A stretch of DNA of 64,000 bases from Limnomonas spitsbergensis (GCA_037349105.1 JAYJMM010000105.1:1550001-1614000), one strand, 5' to 3'; positions 12,001 through 23,984 are shown, numbered from the stretch's first letter. Notes: generated from the sequence alone by a model not told the origin. Program-made: numbers and translations.

Positions 12001-15000
12001 CTGACCCCTCTCCCGTCCCCTCCCCTGATCCCTCTCCCGTCCCCTCTCCTGATGCCTCTCCCGTCCCCCCCCCTGACCCCTCTCCCGTCCCCTCCCCTGA
12101 CCCCTCTCCTGTCCCCTCCCCTGACCCATCTCCCGTCCCCTCTCCTGACCCCTCATCCGTCCCCTCCCCTGACCCCTCTCCCATCCCCTCTCCTGACCCC
12201 TCTCCCGTCCCCTACCCTGACCCCTCTCCCGTCCCCTCTCTTGACCCCTCTCCCGTCCCCTCCCCTGACCCCTCTCCCGTCCCCTCCCCTGACCCCTCTC
12301 CCGTCCCCTCCCTTGATGCCTCTCCCGTCCCCCCCCCTGACCCCTCTCCCGTCCCCTCCCCTGACCCCTCTCCTGTCCCCTCCCCTGACCCATCTCCCGT
12401 CCCCTCTCCTGACCCCTCATCCGTCCCCTCCCCTGACCCCTCTCCCGACCCCTCTCCTGACCCCTCTCCCGTCCCCTACCCTGACCCCTCTCCCGTCCCC
12501 TCTCCTGAACCCTCTCCCGTCCCCTCCCCTGACCCCTCTCCCGTCCCCTCCCCTGACCCCTCTCCCGTCCCCTCCCTTGATCCCTCTCCCATCCCCTCCC
12601 CTGACCCCTCTACTGTCCCCTCCCCTGACCCCTCTCCCGTCCCCTCCCCTGACCCCTCTCCCGTCCCCTCCTCTGACCCCTCTCCCGTCCCCTCTCCTGA
12701 TTCCTCTCCCGTCCCCTCCCCTGACCCCTCTCCCGTCCCCTCCCCTGACCCCTCTCCCGTCCCCTCCCCTGACCCCTCTCCCGTCCCCTCCCCTGACCCT
12801 TCTCCTGTCCCCTCCCCTGACCCCTCTACTGTCCCCTCCCCTGATCCCACTCCCGTCCCCTCCCCTGACCCCTCTACTGTCCCCTCCCCTGACCCCTCTC
12901 CCGTCCCCTTCCTTGATCCCTCTCCCGTCCCCTCCCCTGTCCCCTCTTCCGTCCCCTCCCCTGACCCCTCTCCCGTCCCCTCCCTTGATCCCTCTCCCGT
13001 CCCCTCCCCTGACCCCTCTCCTGTCCCCTCCCCTGACCCCTCTCCCGTCCCCTACCCTGACCCCTCTCCCGTCCCCTCCCCTGACCCCTCTCCTGTCCCC
13101 TCCCCTGACCCCTCTACTGTCCCCTCCCCTGATCCCACTCCCGTCCCCTCCCCTGACCCCTCTCCTGTCCCCTCCCCTGACCCCTCTCCCGTCCCCTCCC
13201 TTGATCCCTCTCTTGTCCCCTCCCCTGACCCCTCTCCCGTCCCCTCCCCTGACCCCGCTCCCGTCCCCTCCCCTGACCCCTCTCCCAAGGAATCTCCTCA
13301 GCCCCAACCTGTCCCCTCTCCCAAGGAATCTCCTCAGCCCCACCCTGTCCCCACTCCTAAGGAATCTCCTCAGCCCCAACCTGTCCCCTCTCCCAAAGAA
13401 TCTCCTCAGCCCCACCCTGTCCCCTCTCCCAAGGAATCTCCTCAGCCCCACCCTGTCCCCACTCCTAAGGAATCTCCTCAGCCCCACCCTGTCCCCACTC
13501 CTAAGGAATCTCCTCAGCCCCACCCTGTCCCCACTCCTAAGGAATCTCCTCAGCCCCACCCTGTCCCCACTCCTAAGGAATCTCCTCAGCCCCACCCTGT
13601 CCCCACTCCTAAGGAATCTCCTCAGCCCCACCCTGTCCCCACTCCTAAGGAATCTCCTCAGCCCCACCCTGTCTCCTCTCTCAAGGAATCTCCTCAGCCC
13701 CGACCAGTCCCCTCTCCCAAGGAATCTTCTCAGCCTCATCCAGTTCCCTCCCCTGACCCCTCTCCCGTCCCCTCCTCTGACCCCTCTCCCGACCTGTCCC
13801 CCGTTTCTTCTCCCGATCCCTCTCCCGTCCCCTGTCCCAGCCCCTCTCCCATCCTCTACTCCGACCCCTCTCCCGACCCCTCTCCCATCCTGTCTTCTGT
13901 CCCCTCCCCAGCTTCATCCCCTATCTCCTCCCCCACACCTTCCCCTGTCGCATCCCCCGCAAGATTTCCTTGCATCTCTGATCATTTCCCACCAATGGGG
14001 AGTCCACCTCTGGGGCAGTGTCTGTGCTGGGAAACACCAGGTTAGTGATCATGTCCGTCAGGGACAATAGGTTGCTGGCTGCTTGTTGCGTTACGCTGTG
14101 GAATGTGCTGCTAAGAAGATTGGACGGTGCTCGACATTCATCTTGATTATTGTCATATGTTCCACACAGTCGCTTCACACCCTTCTGTTGGCATGCCCCT
14201 GCAGGCCTGGATGGGAAGTGCAGCGGTATCAAGTTGCCTATCACACTCACCACAGAGTGAGTATTGGGCGACGGTGCATCTTTAGACATGCTACGGTGCC
14301 TTGGCCTTTCAGGAACCGGGTCCAAGTCTTGGTGTTTGGGTTTGTTGCGTCTTCAAATCATGCTTCAGTCTCCTTCAGATATCAATATATGTGTGCATGG
14401 CCGAAATCTCCACTGGTTTGTAACGGGGTAAAACTGAATCCTGAAATCTGCCCCCCTTCCTCACTGTTGCCTGCAGGCCGGATGCAATCACCATGGCCGT
14501 CTCAACCTACCAGCAGTGTATTGACCCTGCCAACTTTGACCCAGGGGTACGTGAGCAAGGTCTATGGCTTGCACACATTGCTATGCTCCATCATATGTGC
14601 CAGACATGCAAGTTCAGGTAGCTTCTGCCATAGAGCAGATCAGTAGACTGGACAAAGGCAGCTGTCTGCACTTCCCTTATATGCATGTTTGCGTCTTGGC
14701 CGAGTTTGGCTAGCTGTTGACTTGGATTATTTTCAAACGCACTAATCGGCCCCTTTTCCTGCACACTGACCGCCCCCTTTTTGCCCCCTGTCTATCATGT
14801 CCTGCGCAGACTGGCGTCATGGCTATGAGCTACTGTGAGTCCCATCAGGAGTCTGCCTTTCATAAATGAGCCTGCCTATTATTGCTGATAAAGGAAAGCA
14901 CACATGTACATGTCTGTTTCACAATGATGAAATGGCGGGCATGGAGAACATAGCAATAGAGCTCAATAGGGGCAGGAGAGCAGATTGGGGTTGGCATTTG

Positions 15001-18000
15001 CCTTTCTCTTCTTGCCAGGCCCTGGTTTCACATCTGCTACATGGTGACAGAATATTTTCATACTTTGTGCGGTAAAGATCCTTGCCTCCTTGCACCATCA
15101 ACACCCATCAACACACACACTTGTTTTTTTTTCTTGGCTTGCAGGCTGGCGCTATGCCTGCCTCCCGACGGCTTTTGCCACACGCCAGTTCACGGCCACC
15201 ATCACGCTCAACCGCTACAACATCAACTTTATGCCGGGTTCAGCGACCTTCGACACCACCATCAAGGCGCCCCAGGTAAGGGCTGGATCGAGCGTATGTG
15301 TGGAGGAGTGTATACCTAGGGGTCAGATGCCATTGTGGAGATACTGCTGGCGGCAAGCTCATCGCACCAGCTGCTGCTGCTGCTCCTGCTGAAGGTGGCC
15401 CTCCGTGGCTGCCATTGCGGCGGCGAGATACACCCTAAAGATCATTTGCTGCCTCTGTCACCCTTGCTGAATGCAGAATGTCACGCTGGCTGTTGAAGGC
15501 CCTGCGAAGTCCGTCTCAGAGGCCGCGGTGTGGTTCAGCGGCTCCGGCTATGTCCATGTTGGCAATGTCACGCTTCCGTCCAGCGGAGTGTCCACCTTCA
15601 CCTTCACGTGGACCGTGCCTGCAGGTGAGAACATGCATCAAGTGTCACACCCGTGAGTGACACGTCATGACACAAACCCATGAGATGCATCTGGAGATGC
15701 ACAATGTCAAAGGGATGTCTGAATGTCTCTGTGTATAATGCACAGGGTGTCAAACTCGGATGTCGTGGTCCGTGGCTCCTGTCCATTGATTCCTGCCCCT
15801 GGCTTCCATGCGCTAATCCTCTCTCCCGGTTCGATGCCTACAGGGAATGATGACCTCTCAGCCTCAGTGGAGATGCATGCTTGGCCCGGCCCTCAGCCTC
15901 CCCCACCGCCACCAGCACGTCCAGGCGCTGTCTGCCCCTGCCCGGTCATGCCCGGCGCCATTGGCTCTTGCCCTGATGGAAGCACCCAGGCCACCTACAC
16001 CCTGGCCCAGAACACATCCGTGACTACCCTCCGGTGCATTCCCTCGCCCAACTATGACTTGTACCGGGGCGTGTTTGCCTTCTCGACCTGCTTCAGATGG
16101 GCCTGTCTGCCGCCAGCATTCCAAGTGAGTGCAATACCTAGATGCAGCCCTGTAGATTTCACGTCTTTACTTGTGAGGCTTGTTGGAGCCGGACCTGGGG
16201 TGGAGCTTCTGGACAAATGCAGCCCTTGCTGAGAGACGTCAGAGCAGCGACAGGCCTTAAATGAGATCCTTGCTTCGCTCTTTGGGATCGGTTGTTCAAA
16301 GGGGACTCAGGTCACCAACATCTTCCACCTGAAGCTATTACCATCTTGACCAAAGCTGTGTAATTCGAACGACTCCATTCACACGGCTGACCCTGCTTTA
16401 ACCTCCCCACCCCCTGTATATCCTGCAGGGCCAAGCCTACTACATTGGGGCATACAACATGACGCAGTACAATGTCAAGCCTATGCCGTCTGGGATGTAC
16501 CGGCTTCGGGTGAGTTCCTGTGGAGGGGCACATGACAGCTGGAGGGGTGTAAGATGGCTGGAGGGTAGCAGCATACTCATGTGTAGTACTGCAGTCCCCA
16601 TGGCCCCAGCCCAGGACATGAGCCTTGCGTTTCCAGTTTGCACATAACAACAATTTCATCAGCTCCTGAGCAGCGACCGTACATTGGTGGGGTGGCCATC
16701 TTCTCCATCTGATTGCATCCAGTTGTCCGAACCCTGAGCCTGCTCGCACGAGGGTAAAAAAATACCTCTTGGGCAAACTGCCTGATTTGCTAGAGCAAGG
16801 GGAGTCTTTTTCATAATGCCATCTGCCTCACCCCTCTCCCTATCCCCCTCTTGTCCTGCAGATGGACGGGCTGCGTTCTCCGCAGGTCATGACTGTGGTC
16901 AGTGCCCGCCCCGCCGCCAACCTCAGTGACACCCTGGGACCCTGGATATCTGACCAGGATGTTGCTGTGCCTGCCTCCGGCCTGTCCTCTATTGACGTGA
17001 TGGTGTATGTCCCAAACCTACCCTGGGTGGACGGGCAGTCCTTGGCCGTCGAGATGCTGCGGGGTGCCTCCACACCCTCCCCGCCCCGCCCGCCCGCACC
17101 CCCACCTCGGCCGCCCCAGCCACCCCTGCCACCCAGCTCCAAGGCCTCCACCGTCATTGTGGCTTCCTTCGTCGTGCTTGAGGTGCGCCAAAGGGGGGGC
17201 AGAACAGAGGCAACAGAATGGCAAGAGGCAATGATGTGCATGCATGTCCTCTCCCGACTGCTTGTTTGCCACAGTGGACGCCTGATTTACTCAACTAGTC
17301 ATTTCATGTGCCCCAACATGCAGCTGACACAATGGGTATCTTCCTCCTTTGGGCCCATCCAGCTCATCCCTCTGCTTCTGTCTGAGCCCCGGGCACTGAC
17401 ACTCCCCTCTCTGCATTTGTGCCCCACAGCACATCTCCAGCCAGGCTGCCTTGGATGCTCTGATGCTCTCCACTAGTTCAGCCATCTCTGCCAACCTCAA
17501 GGGTTACATGCTCGCCATGCCGCTCATGTTCCTGGTGAGTCAAAGGGGGCTTCGGTGGAAGCCCCCTCATCATGGGTGTTTGGCCTGCCTCCCCATAGTG
17601 TGCTGCCTCACGAACTTCAGGGTGACATGTGACTGGTTCCCAGGGGAAGGGTACTTTATGCATGGAGGGTGGGGCCCGGCCATTTAGGCAGCCCACTGCA
17701 CACTCTTACCAAGCGTGGTCTGGGTATCTCATCTTGACCTTTGCGATCCTGCTCCTCTCTTTAAGCTGCGTCCCGTGGGTGTATATTTATTTATTTACGA
17801 TGTCCCCCGCAGGATTTTCTCACCATCCCGGACTGCATGCCTGCCTCCCAGCAAGCACTCATTGTCACACTCGCAGCAGCACTGGGCATGCGTGAATCCT
17901 GCTTCAGAATACCATCCTGCTCGTACGCCTACCACGGCGGTGAAGACCAAACAGTGCAGGTAAGTGCATGCAAGGTTTAAAAGTGAAATACACACAAAAC

Positions 18001-20150
18001 ATTGCGAGCCGCTGGGATCGTTGCAGCTGCTGAGTCTATGTGCATGGCTTATGCTGTCCATCTCCTCTTTATCTAAGTGATGCCACATGAGTATATGACT
18101 CTTTATCTCATTATCTGCCTGCCCTGAACCCTCCCTGATGCTAGGCTTCCTGGCCCGCTACGTTGGACGACCCCTGTAAGAGTCCCCCTGTCATCCAGCT
18201 GGATATTGGTATTGCTCCGGACATCAGCCCAGAGCTCGTGACCGCAGTCGGGGGCCTGGGCGGGATGGTGAGCGCGATGAAGGCGGCAATGAGGTCGGCA
18301 TTCGGAGCCGAGAGGATCTGCATGGGAGAATACACGAACAACACGCTGGTGCAGGTGGGTGACTCCACTGGGGGGCCGGGAGACAGGAGCAGGGCCAGCA
18401 ATGCATGGCAACATCCATCTGAAGGCAGCTCTTATATAAAACCATTAAGAGCCTAGCGCTGCTGATTGAGATAATCAGTCGTAAGGGCTTGGATAATGTT
18501 TCCACGTGTGTTTTGTGTGCATCAGTGAGAGAAACGCTGAAGGTATTTTCCTGTTTTAATGCACAGCTTCAGAAGGTGCTGTACGATGACAATGCCAGTG
18601 GTCGCAAGCTGCAGGCGATTGGTGGAGACAGCTTGCAACAGGAGTGCAACACCTTGGTGGCCATGGTTGACAAACCAGAGACGCAGGTGAGTGGCGGAAG
18701 TGGGTTCACGCAGTCCCCCCCTGACATCCACTTCATACGTTCACTGGCTGTCCATGTCGGCGGTCCCAAGATCATTGAGGCTGCATATCTGATAAACAAC
18801 CCTACCCTACCCTCCCTGGCAGAAAGTGGATCTGGTCTGCTACTCCACCGCCTACGATGCTCTGGGGGTGATCTCCTCAAACGGTGTGGTCAACCTGACA
18901 AGCAGCAGCGAAAACACTGCGACTTCGGGCGAACAAGCCGCAAGCCAGACCAGCAGCAATGGCCTCAAGGTGCGTCAGGCTCCCTGGAAACCGGCATTGA
19001 GGGTCGCGTTGCCTTTCATAAAGTTTGACACTTTACAAGCTGTTCTTGGATGCTGGGCTCAGTGTGCCTCTGCTGCAACTGGTGGCATGTTTACCGAGCT
19101 TAACCCCTTCACCCTGTCCCTTGATTGCCACAGGACTGGATGATTGCGGTCATTGTGTTGAGCATTGTGGCCTTCGTCGTGCTTCTGCTGGGAGCCGCTG
19201 TGGTATACTTGGTCATGAGGCGCAGGGCCAAAGCCCAGCGTGATGACGCATCCAAGCAGCAGCAGCAGCAGCTGCAGCAATCTGAGCTGCAGCAGGCTCA
19301 TCTCCCACAGCCCTCGGGTCATCAGCTCTCGGCTTTGAGGACGCATCGTGCGGCACCTGAGATGGTTGTGGGCGCTGTGGCCGGTCTCCAATCAATGCTA
19401 GGCGCCGGCCGCGATGGTGGCATGTCGTCCAGCCCGCGCGTGGCAGACGCCGCCAATGTCCGTCGCCGCCTAGGCCCGTCTGGGCTGTCGGGCGCAGGCA
19501 GTAATGTCCAATCACCTGTCTCTGGTGCGGGCTCCCCCCCTGTGGGCAACGACGGTGTTGGAGCCGATGCTGGCCCCAGCAGCACCCACAACAATGGCTC
19601 GTCTGGATCCCCTCAGCAGCAGCAGGCCACAAGCCAGGGACCTAACAAGACTCACATGGTGAGCATCAGGACGATTGCTGCCAGCAGCAGCATCGCTGTC
19701 GCCATGTCATCCTCCCCATCCAATTTGGGCACCTCGGCTGCTTCAGCACCCGAGCCCTGGGTGAAAGTGAAGATGTGCAAGGAGAAGAAGAGCAAGAAGC
19801 AGTCTGTCAGGAGGAGTCTCTTTGACAGTATCACCCGCAGGCGTGACGACGATGGTGTGAACGTGCAGAGGGCACCCGCGGCACTGTCCCGTGGGAGCTC
19901 TGCCCAGAACTCCCCCACAGCTGCCCAGTTCTATGCCAGCGGGGGGGGGTCAGCCAGGGGATCTCCCTTGGCTTCCACTTCCATCAGTGCCGGTCAGCCC
20001 AGCAGTTTGAGCTCTGTCCTACAAGCACCCGCAGCGGAAAGCGCCTCCTCCAGCCTCAGCAGCCAGCTAGAGATTCAGGCAGCAGGAAGTGGTAGCGGTG
20101 GCCATAAGCCCAAGTGCAAGGCCTACGATAACGTTCTCTTTGGAGCCTAG
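3062..20150 (+). CDS. Giant Pro-rich type I membrane glycoprotein (HRGP-like), 17 exons
   Basis: Spliced model: 3062-3147, 3355-3403, 3627-14040, 14205-14256, 14477-14546, 14810-14834, 15145-15275, 15477-15624, 15844-16124, 16429-16509, 16862-17182, 17430-17534, 17813-17959, 18145-18354, 18567-18686, 18823-18969, 19134-20150. Every join keeps phase and the total is 4467 residues. An in-frame upstream ATG at 3044 would add six residues; 3062 gives the cleaner signal peptide (Leu/Val run, residues 10-24). Residues 46-3516 are repeats: [14 protein letters not shown] 12-mers, then PSPVPSPD 8-mers, then [13 protein letters not shown] Cys-containing ectodomain with two copies of a module follows (about 3517-3860), then a helical juxtamembrane region (3870-4129), a membrane span (about 4131-4157) and a basic/Ser-rich tail ending YDNVLFGA. 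Rod-like HRGPs of this kind form algal walls and agglutinins; most lack a membrane span. The function is unknown; a wall-to-membrane linker or adhesin is inferred. Confidence 0.85.
3627..10817 (+). repeat. 36-bp coding minisatellite, 12-residue [10 protein letters not shown][VEA]P units
   Basis: About 199 unit lengths lie head to tail within exon 3. The variable positions are the residue after PAP (K, E, S or N) and the V/E/A/I before the next P. Lys and Glu alternate, so this part of the rod is nearly charge balanced. Because 36 is a multiple of three and the unit contains no stop in most frames, other frames and the opposite strand are also open; these are shadows. Blocks are duplicated, for example the [15 protein letters not shown] variant series at 9285 and again at 9861, exactly 16 units apart. 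Confidence 0.97.
10818..13286 (+). repeat. 24-bp coding minisatellite, 8-residue PSPVPSPD units
   Basis: Roughly 100 units, same reading frame as the preceding array. Asp is the only common charged residue, so this rod segment is acidic and Lys-free, unlike the K/E segment before it. Sub-blocks recur: the GATGCCTCTCCCGTCCC variant occurs at 11223, 12051 and 12315, and the PDPYPVP variant occurs near 11094, 11118 and 11944, which points to block duplication. Confidence 0.96.
13287..13965 (+). repeat. C-terminal rod segments: [12 protein letters not shown] array, then degenerate Pro/Ser
   Basis: From 13287 to about 13749 a 36-bp unit related to the first array returns, with QP replacing AP and His or Gln replacing Lys or Glu ([12 protein letters not shown]). 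It is followed by degenerate SPDPSPVP and SPISSPTPS sequence to about 13965, where the exon changes to Cys-containing non-repetitive sequence ([10 protein letters not shown]). The donor GTTAGT at 14041 ends the exon one base into a Gly codon, which matches the phase of the next exon. Confidence 0.9.
14205..17182 (+). other. Ectodomain with two tandem copies of a Cys/Arg module (exons 4-11)
   Basis: Two segments of the giant protein align by eye. Copy 1 has MSYCWRYACLP (C of CWRY at residue 3566), then [24 protein letters not shown] and SASVEM, and ends in a PPPPPP linker. Copy 2 has [11 protein letters not shown] (about 3738-3748), then [25 protein letters not shown] and SLAVEM, and ends in a second Pro-rich linker. 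The landmarks keep the same order and similar spacing, with the ACLP motifs about 175 residues apart. The alternating polar and hydrophobic pattern suggests beta-sandwich folds. I do not recognise the family. Confidence 0.7.
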
Positions 20151-20952
20151 ACAGACCTCGCGGAAGTGGTCTGCTTGCCCCCGATGTCCTGTCTGAAGCG
20201 AGAACTTTCATCAGCCAAGCATTTCTAGACTGATGAATATGAAAAGGCAATCCTTTGGTTTGTTTTGGCCCTGAGCAAGAACATTAATGTAGCGTATGTT
20301 AGGTACAAGCGCAGCGACCATTTCAATATTTTGAATTAATGGAATGTTTTCCCTTTTTGTTTTGCTGCGCCTGAATTGTCTCCTGATAACGTTTAGCTGC
20401 CATCCAGCCAGCATTCATTGCAGTATTTGCCTGTTGATGATCGAACTCGTTACCCATGATGGAACCATGGGAGGTTTGCTTTTGGTTTAAGTTTCGAAGC
20501 TTTGAATGGTTCCGTGATTTTAAGGCCTGAAGTTGCCAAGAATAATTTGCTGTCACAGCCGTGTTAGTGGAGGCTTTGGTTTGTTGATGTAGCAGCAAGC
20601 ATCCTGTTCCTCATGTGTGCCCCAAACAAAATTGGACTAAGCGCAGATGACTGGGAAGGGGTTCTGCAGCAACTTTTGTAGCACCTGACACCTTTTGTGT
20701 GCATAGACAACATTCTGCATTCAGCGCCTTTTTGTTTAACTTTTCGATTCCACCGTTTGAAAATCCATTTGACATTTAAGATAAAAAAAGACATGGTCAG
20801 GCAGCAGCTACAATTTCGTTGCAATTCAAAACGTCCATTGGTGGTATGTGCCCCGGTATGAGCTCAGCTAGGGTGCAATTGCAAAAGACTGGCATCGTCA
20901 GAGAAACAGGTTACTTGGTTCCTGACTTTCTAGACGTTGCAGCCTGCCTGCA
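20151..20952. other. Spacer between convergent genes
   Basis: This stretch separates the stop codon of the giant gene (20148-20150) from the stop codon of the minus-strand gene (complement of 20953-20955), so it should contain both 3' UTRs. I see no further coding signal and no clear TGTAA poly(A) signal for the plus-strand gene. Confidence 0.5.
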
Positions 20953-23900
20953 TTAACCAGCTCCCACCATGGACAAAGCGTTAGCTGTTGTGGTCAACAG
21001 TCCCGCGACTGGTCCCGCAGTCAGGAGGCCAGTTGGCGCTTGGAACAACTTGAGTCTCTGCAGCGTCGTGTCCACCTCAGTCAGGAGGCTCCTGGCCAAG
21101 GCCATGGGGGCCGGAGCACCACCGTAGTTACTCCCAAGGGCCAGAGGCAGATATTGCCTGACAGTGATGACCGGAAATGCAGAGTAGCCAACGGGGAGGA
21201 GGGCAGCAGGTTTCAGAAATAAGCTCTCACAGAGCATGTCACTGGTGACATCAGGGACCTTCAGCTACCATTCAGCTACAGGACAGCTTGAAGCCAGGTT
21301 GGCTTGGTGCGGCAAGCTCTGCAGCTTGGGTAAAAAGTCGCACGAAGGTGAGGCTCGTATGCATAAGGCGTGGATTCATATAGATGAACCAGGAAGTCTC
21401 CCCTGCCCCGGCTATGTGCCCTGTGTGCGTCAAACCTGCTGATTGCCAGGTTGGGTTGGGTTGGGGGGCCAGAAGTGGTACACTGCATTCATTATTGCTC
21501 TCAGGGCAGAGGGAGGACTGCTCTGAGTCCTGGCTGTTTCCCTCTCACCCGCTGATGTCTTGGGCTGAGGATGTCAAGCGTGTTGCAGCATCGGAGGACA
21601 CGATGAACACCGGGGACATGTCTTGCACACCGGGGGGACCAGGGGGTGCAGGGCGGATCTGGCTAGCATCAACGCCAGCAATCCTGGCCCGCTCGACAGC
21701 GATGGTCAGCGCTGGAGGGTGGGCAGATGAGTGGGCCAAAGAGTTAAGGGTTGTGAACTTGTGACGCAAGCATGCAGGCAGTCAAGCAACAAGGCATGTG
21801 CAACTATTGAAGGAAAAGGCTGATCAAGTGCCCAGCACACATCTAGACGGTCAGATACGATCTTTATGAGACCCCGACAAAGAGGTTTGTCCAGCAGAGC
21901 CACATCATCCCAGGACGGCACTGAAGATTACGGAATGGACAGGTGTTTTTCATTGTTCAGCAGCCCTGCCTTTGCTGGACAATCCTGTCCTGAGGGCATG
22001 CGCTGAATCAGAAATTGTGAGCAGTCATTCTCCACCCCACGTACCCGGCCAGGCCTAGTCACCTGATTTCAACACGTGCCCGAATGCAGGTAAGCTTGAC
22101 GTTTACACCGCTATCCGTATGAGGGGCACCAAAATACCTACTCAGTATTCTGCCGCTGAGCTCAACGGCATTTTTTGCCACACGGAGGCCGCGTGAGACC
22201 ACGTTGATCAGCCTGGAGGTGAGTGACAGCTGCGCCTGATACAGCAGCAAGTCACCAATCGGAAACGCCTAAGGGCAGGAGGGGGTGGGGGCGATGAGAT
22301 CGTCAGGATAGCAAACCAAGTAGGAGAGGACCACATAAATGAGGTTCGTGATGAAAATCCGAAGCAAGCTAAATTCACAACACACAATTTGGAAATTTTG
22401 ATGACAGCGCGGTCAGCGTTTGGAGGAGCACACCATTGCAGGTCATGCCATATGGGGAACAAGCTTGCAGTGTGTCCTCAAACTGGTCGCTGGTCTCCAT
22501 AGGCCACCACAAACGTGCTGAAACAGCGTTTGATGCTTACATGATTCCAATGTATGCATCCAGCAGTATGCGCATCACTAGGAACCCAGCGTACTGACTT
22601 AATTCCTTGTTACTTAGGCAGATAGCAGAAGAACCCAGTGGTATTTACACTCCAATGAACCTAGCCACTCACAAGAAAGTACTGCACTTCCAGCCTCTCC
22701 AGCCTCACAATGTAGCCGAGAATGAGGACTGTGTCGTCTGGGCCAAGGTACTTAAGGGCGTCCTTGTAATACCCCTTGAGATCCTTGACGCGTTTCTAGG
22801 AGCATGCAGGGCATCAGCAAGCAGCAGGTCACTGTCACGAGTGTCGGGAAAGGAATCGCATGGCCAACCAACGTGTGTTTTCTGTACGGCACCCACCATT
22901 TAGGGGTGGGGAAACGGCCCCAACCGGTTGTTGAACGCCAGATGTTAAATGCAAGTGTTTTCATTGTAACGCGTGTGGCTTGTGAACCAGGATTGTGTCG
23001 TGAACATAGATAAAGCTCACTGCAAGTTTTAGGTAGAATGCTTCCCAAGCCTGCATCGCAAGCACCAATGCAAAGCTGCATACTGCCCAGCCGTGCTGTT
23101 CTGCAGGTGCAGTTGCCATGAGGCCCTAAGCAACCCACTCATGGACAACGCACTGCCTGAAACTCTGAAAGCAGCTTGACTCGTTAGTAAGACAAGCACC
23201 CAGGGAAGAGGTTCAGTGACCCTTGTCAGGCAGGCCAGGGCAGGCGCTCAGCCAGGAGTAGGGCCTAACCTTAAGTATTCGTAGACATAGGTCCCGTCAG
23301 CATGTGCCGCCTGGAGCGCCTCACTTGCTTTGTTCCTAACATTTGCACTGCCTTAGTAACACTTGGCTGAGTAGGCTGAGTAAAATACCTCGGATCAGCT
23401 CAATCCCGACACATCTTGAACATCACACACATTGAAGTCAAGGATGTTGTCTCCACTACCGATGGGTGCGGCATTCAAGGACCGTCCGCTGGCTCCTGCC
23501 GATGAGGGTGAGTCAGCAGCCCCAGAAGCATCAGCCAGGCCTCCTTCAGCTGCATCATCGACAGAGGTGAGACCATGACTCTGCACGTCCAGGGGCAGGC
23601 AGCACTGGGTGATCAGAAGCAGGAAATTGAATTCAGGTTTTAATGTTTTATTTGTAGCAAAACTAAAGGAAATGCACAGACCAGTCTGATAATGAAGACT
23701 ATACTGCATACCAGGACAAGGTAAGAGTCTTGGATTGGTAAGACAGTTAGTTGGCTACTACTAGCTTTACTACTTTGGGCTTTGGACAGGATGAGGTAGT
23801 TATTCCTGGAGGCTGCTGCAACACCGACTGCAATAAAAATGTTTGCTAAGATGTACATGGTCCTTACAAGACTGGGCACGGTCAATGTCAGCAGAAGCAG

Positions 23901-23984
23901 AAGCAGCACCAGAGGCGCTTGGATGTGAGGCCGACCATGGGACTCATCGTTCTTGCTGCTTTTTAGCTCAGCAGGTTGCATCAT
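20953..23984 (-). CDS. Unrecognised multi-exon protein, probable signal or membrane start
   Basis: Exons in transcript order: 23984-23868, 23604-23429, 23335-23270, 23095-23021, 22795-22673, 22593-22541, 22489-22432, 22268-22142, 21711-21549, 21241-20953. From 22795 to the stop, all joins keep phase. The join 23270 to 23095 does not (phase 2 into 0), so an exon is missing or a boundary is wrong there. The predicted protein has about 415 residues. The first exon has a hydrophobic Leu run (PLVLLLLLLTLTVP). Other landmarks are an acidic/Ser segment (DDAAEGGLADASGAAD), a hydrophobic stretch (AVCSFALVLAMQAW), YYKDALKYLG, a Cys pair (QACSPYGMTC), a long amphipathic helix (SLTSRLINVVSRGL), PAPPGPPGV, and a C-terminus rich in Leu/Thr/Ala. 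I cannot assign a family. It is divergent from the poly-Asn gene across 396 bp. Confidence 0.55.

Noticed and set aside
3627..13286. CRISPR-like regular repeats
   Set aside because: Units are contiguous, diverge as coding variants and have no spacers; this is a coding minisatellite in a eukaryotic gene.
3490..14070. Very long plus-strand frame reading ([12 protein letters not shown])n through the giant gene's repeat exon
   Set aside because: It is the frame-shifted shadow of the 36-bp and 24-bp repeats. The [10 protein letters not shown] frame alone is joined in phase to a signal-peptide exon upstream and to twelve or more exons downstream.
17041..17182. Considering the giant protein a standard pherophorin
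   Set aside because: Pro-rich linkers and Cys modules are reminiscent, but the membrane span, cytoplasmic tail and ACLP motif do not fit the pherophorin layout I know.
23640..23984. Reading exon 1 of the minus-strand gene straight through as a 114-residue membrane protein
   Set aside because: Possible, but a GTAAGG donor follows the Leu-rich segment and the next exon (23604) joins in phase, so the spliced reading is preferred. It is kept at low confidence.
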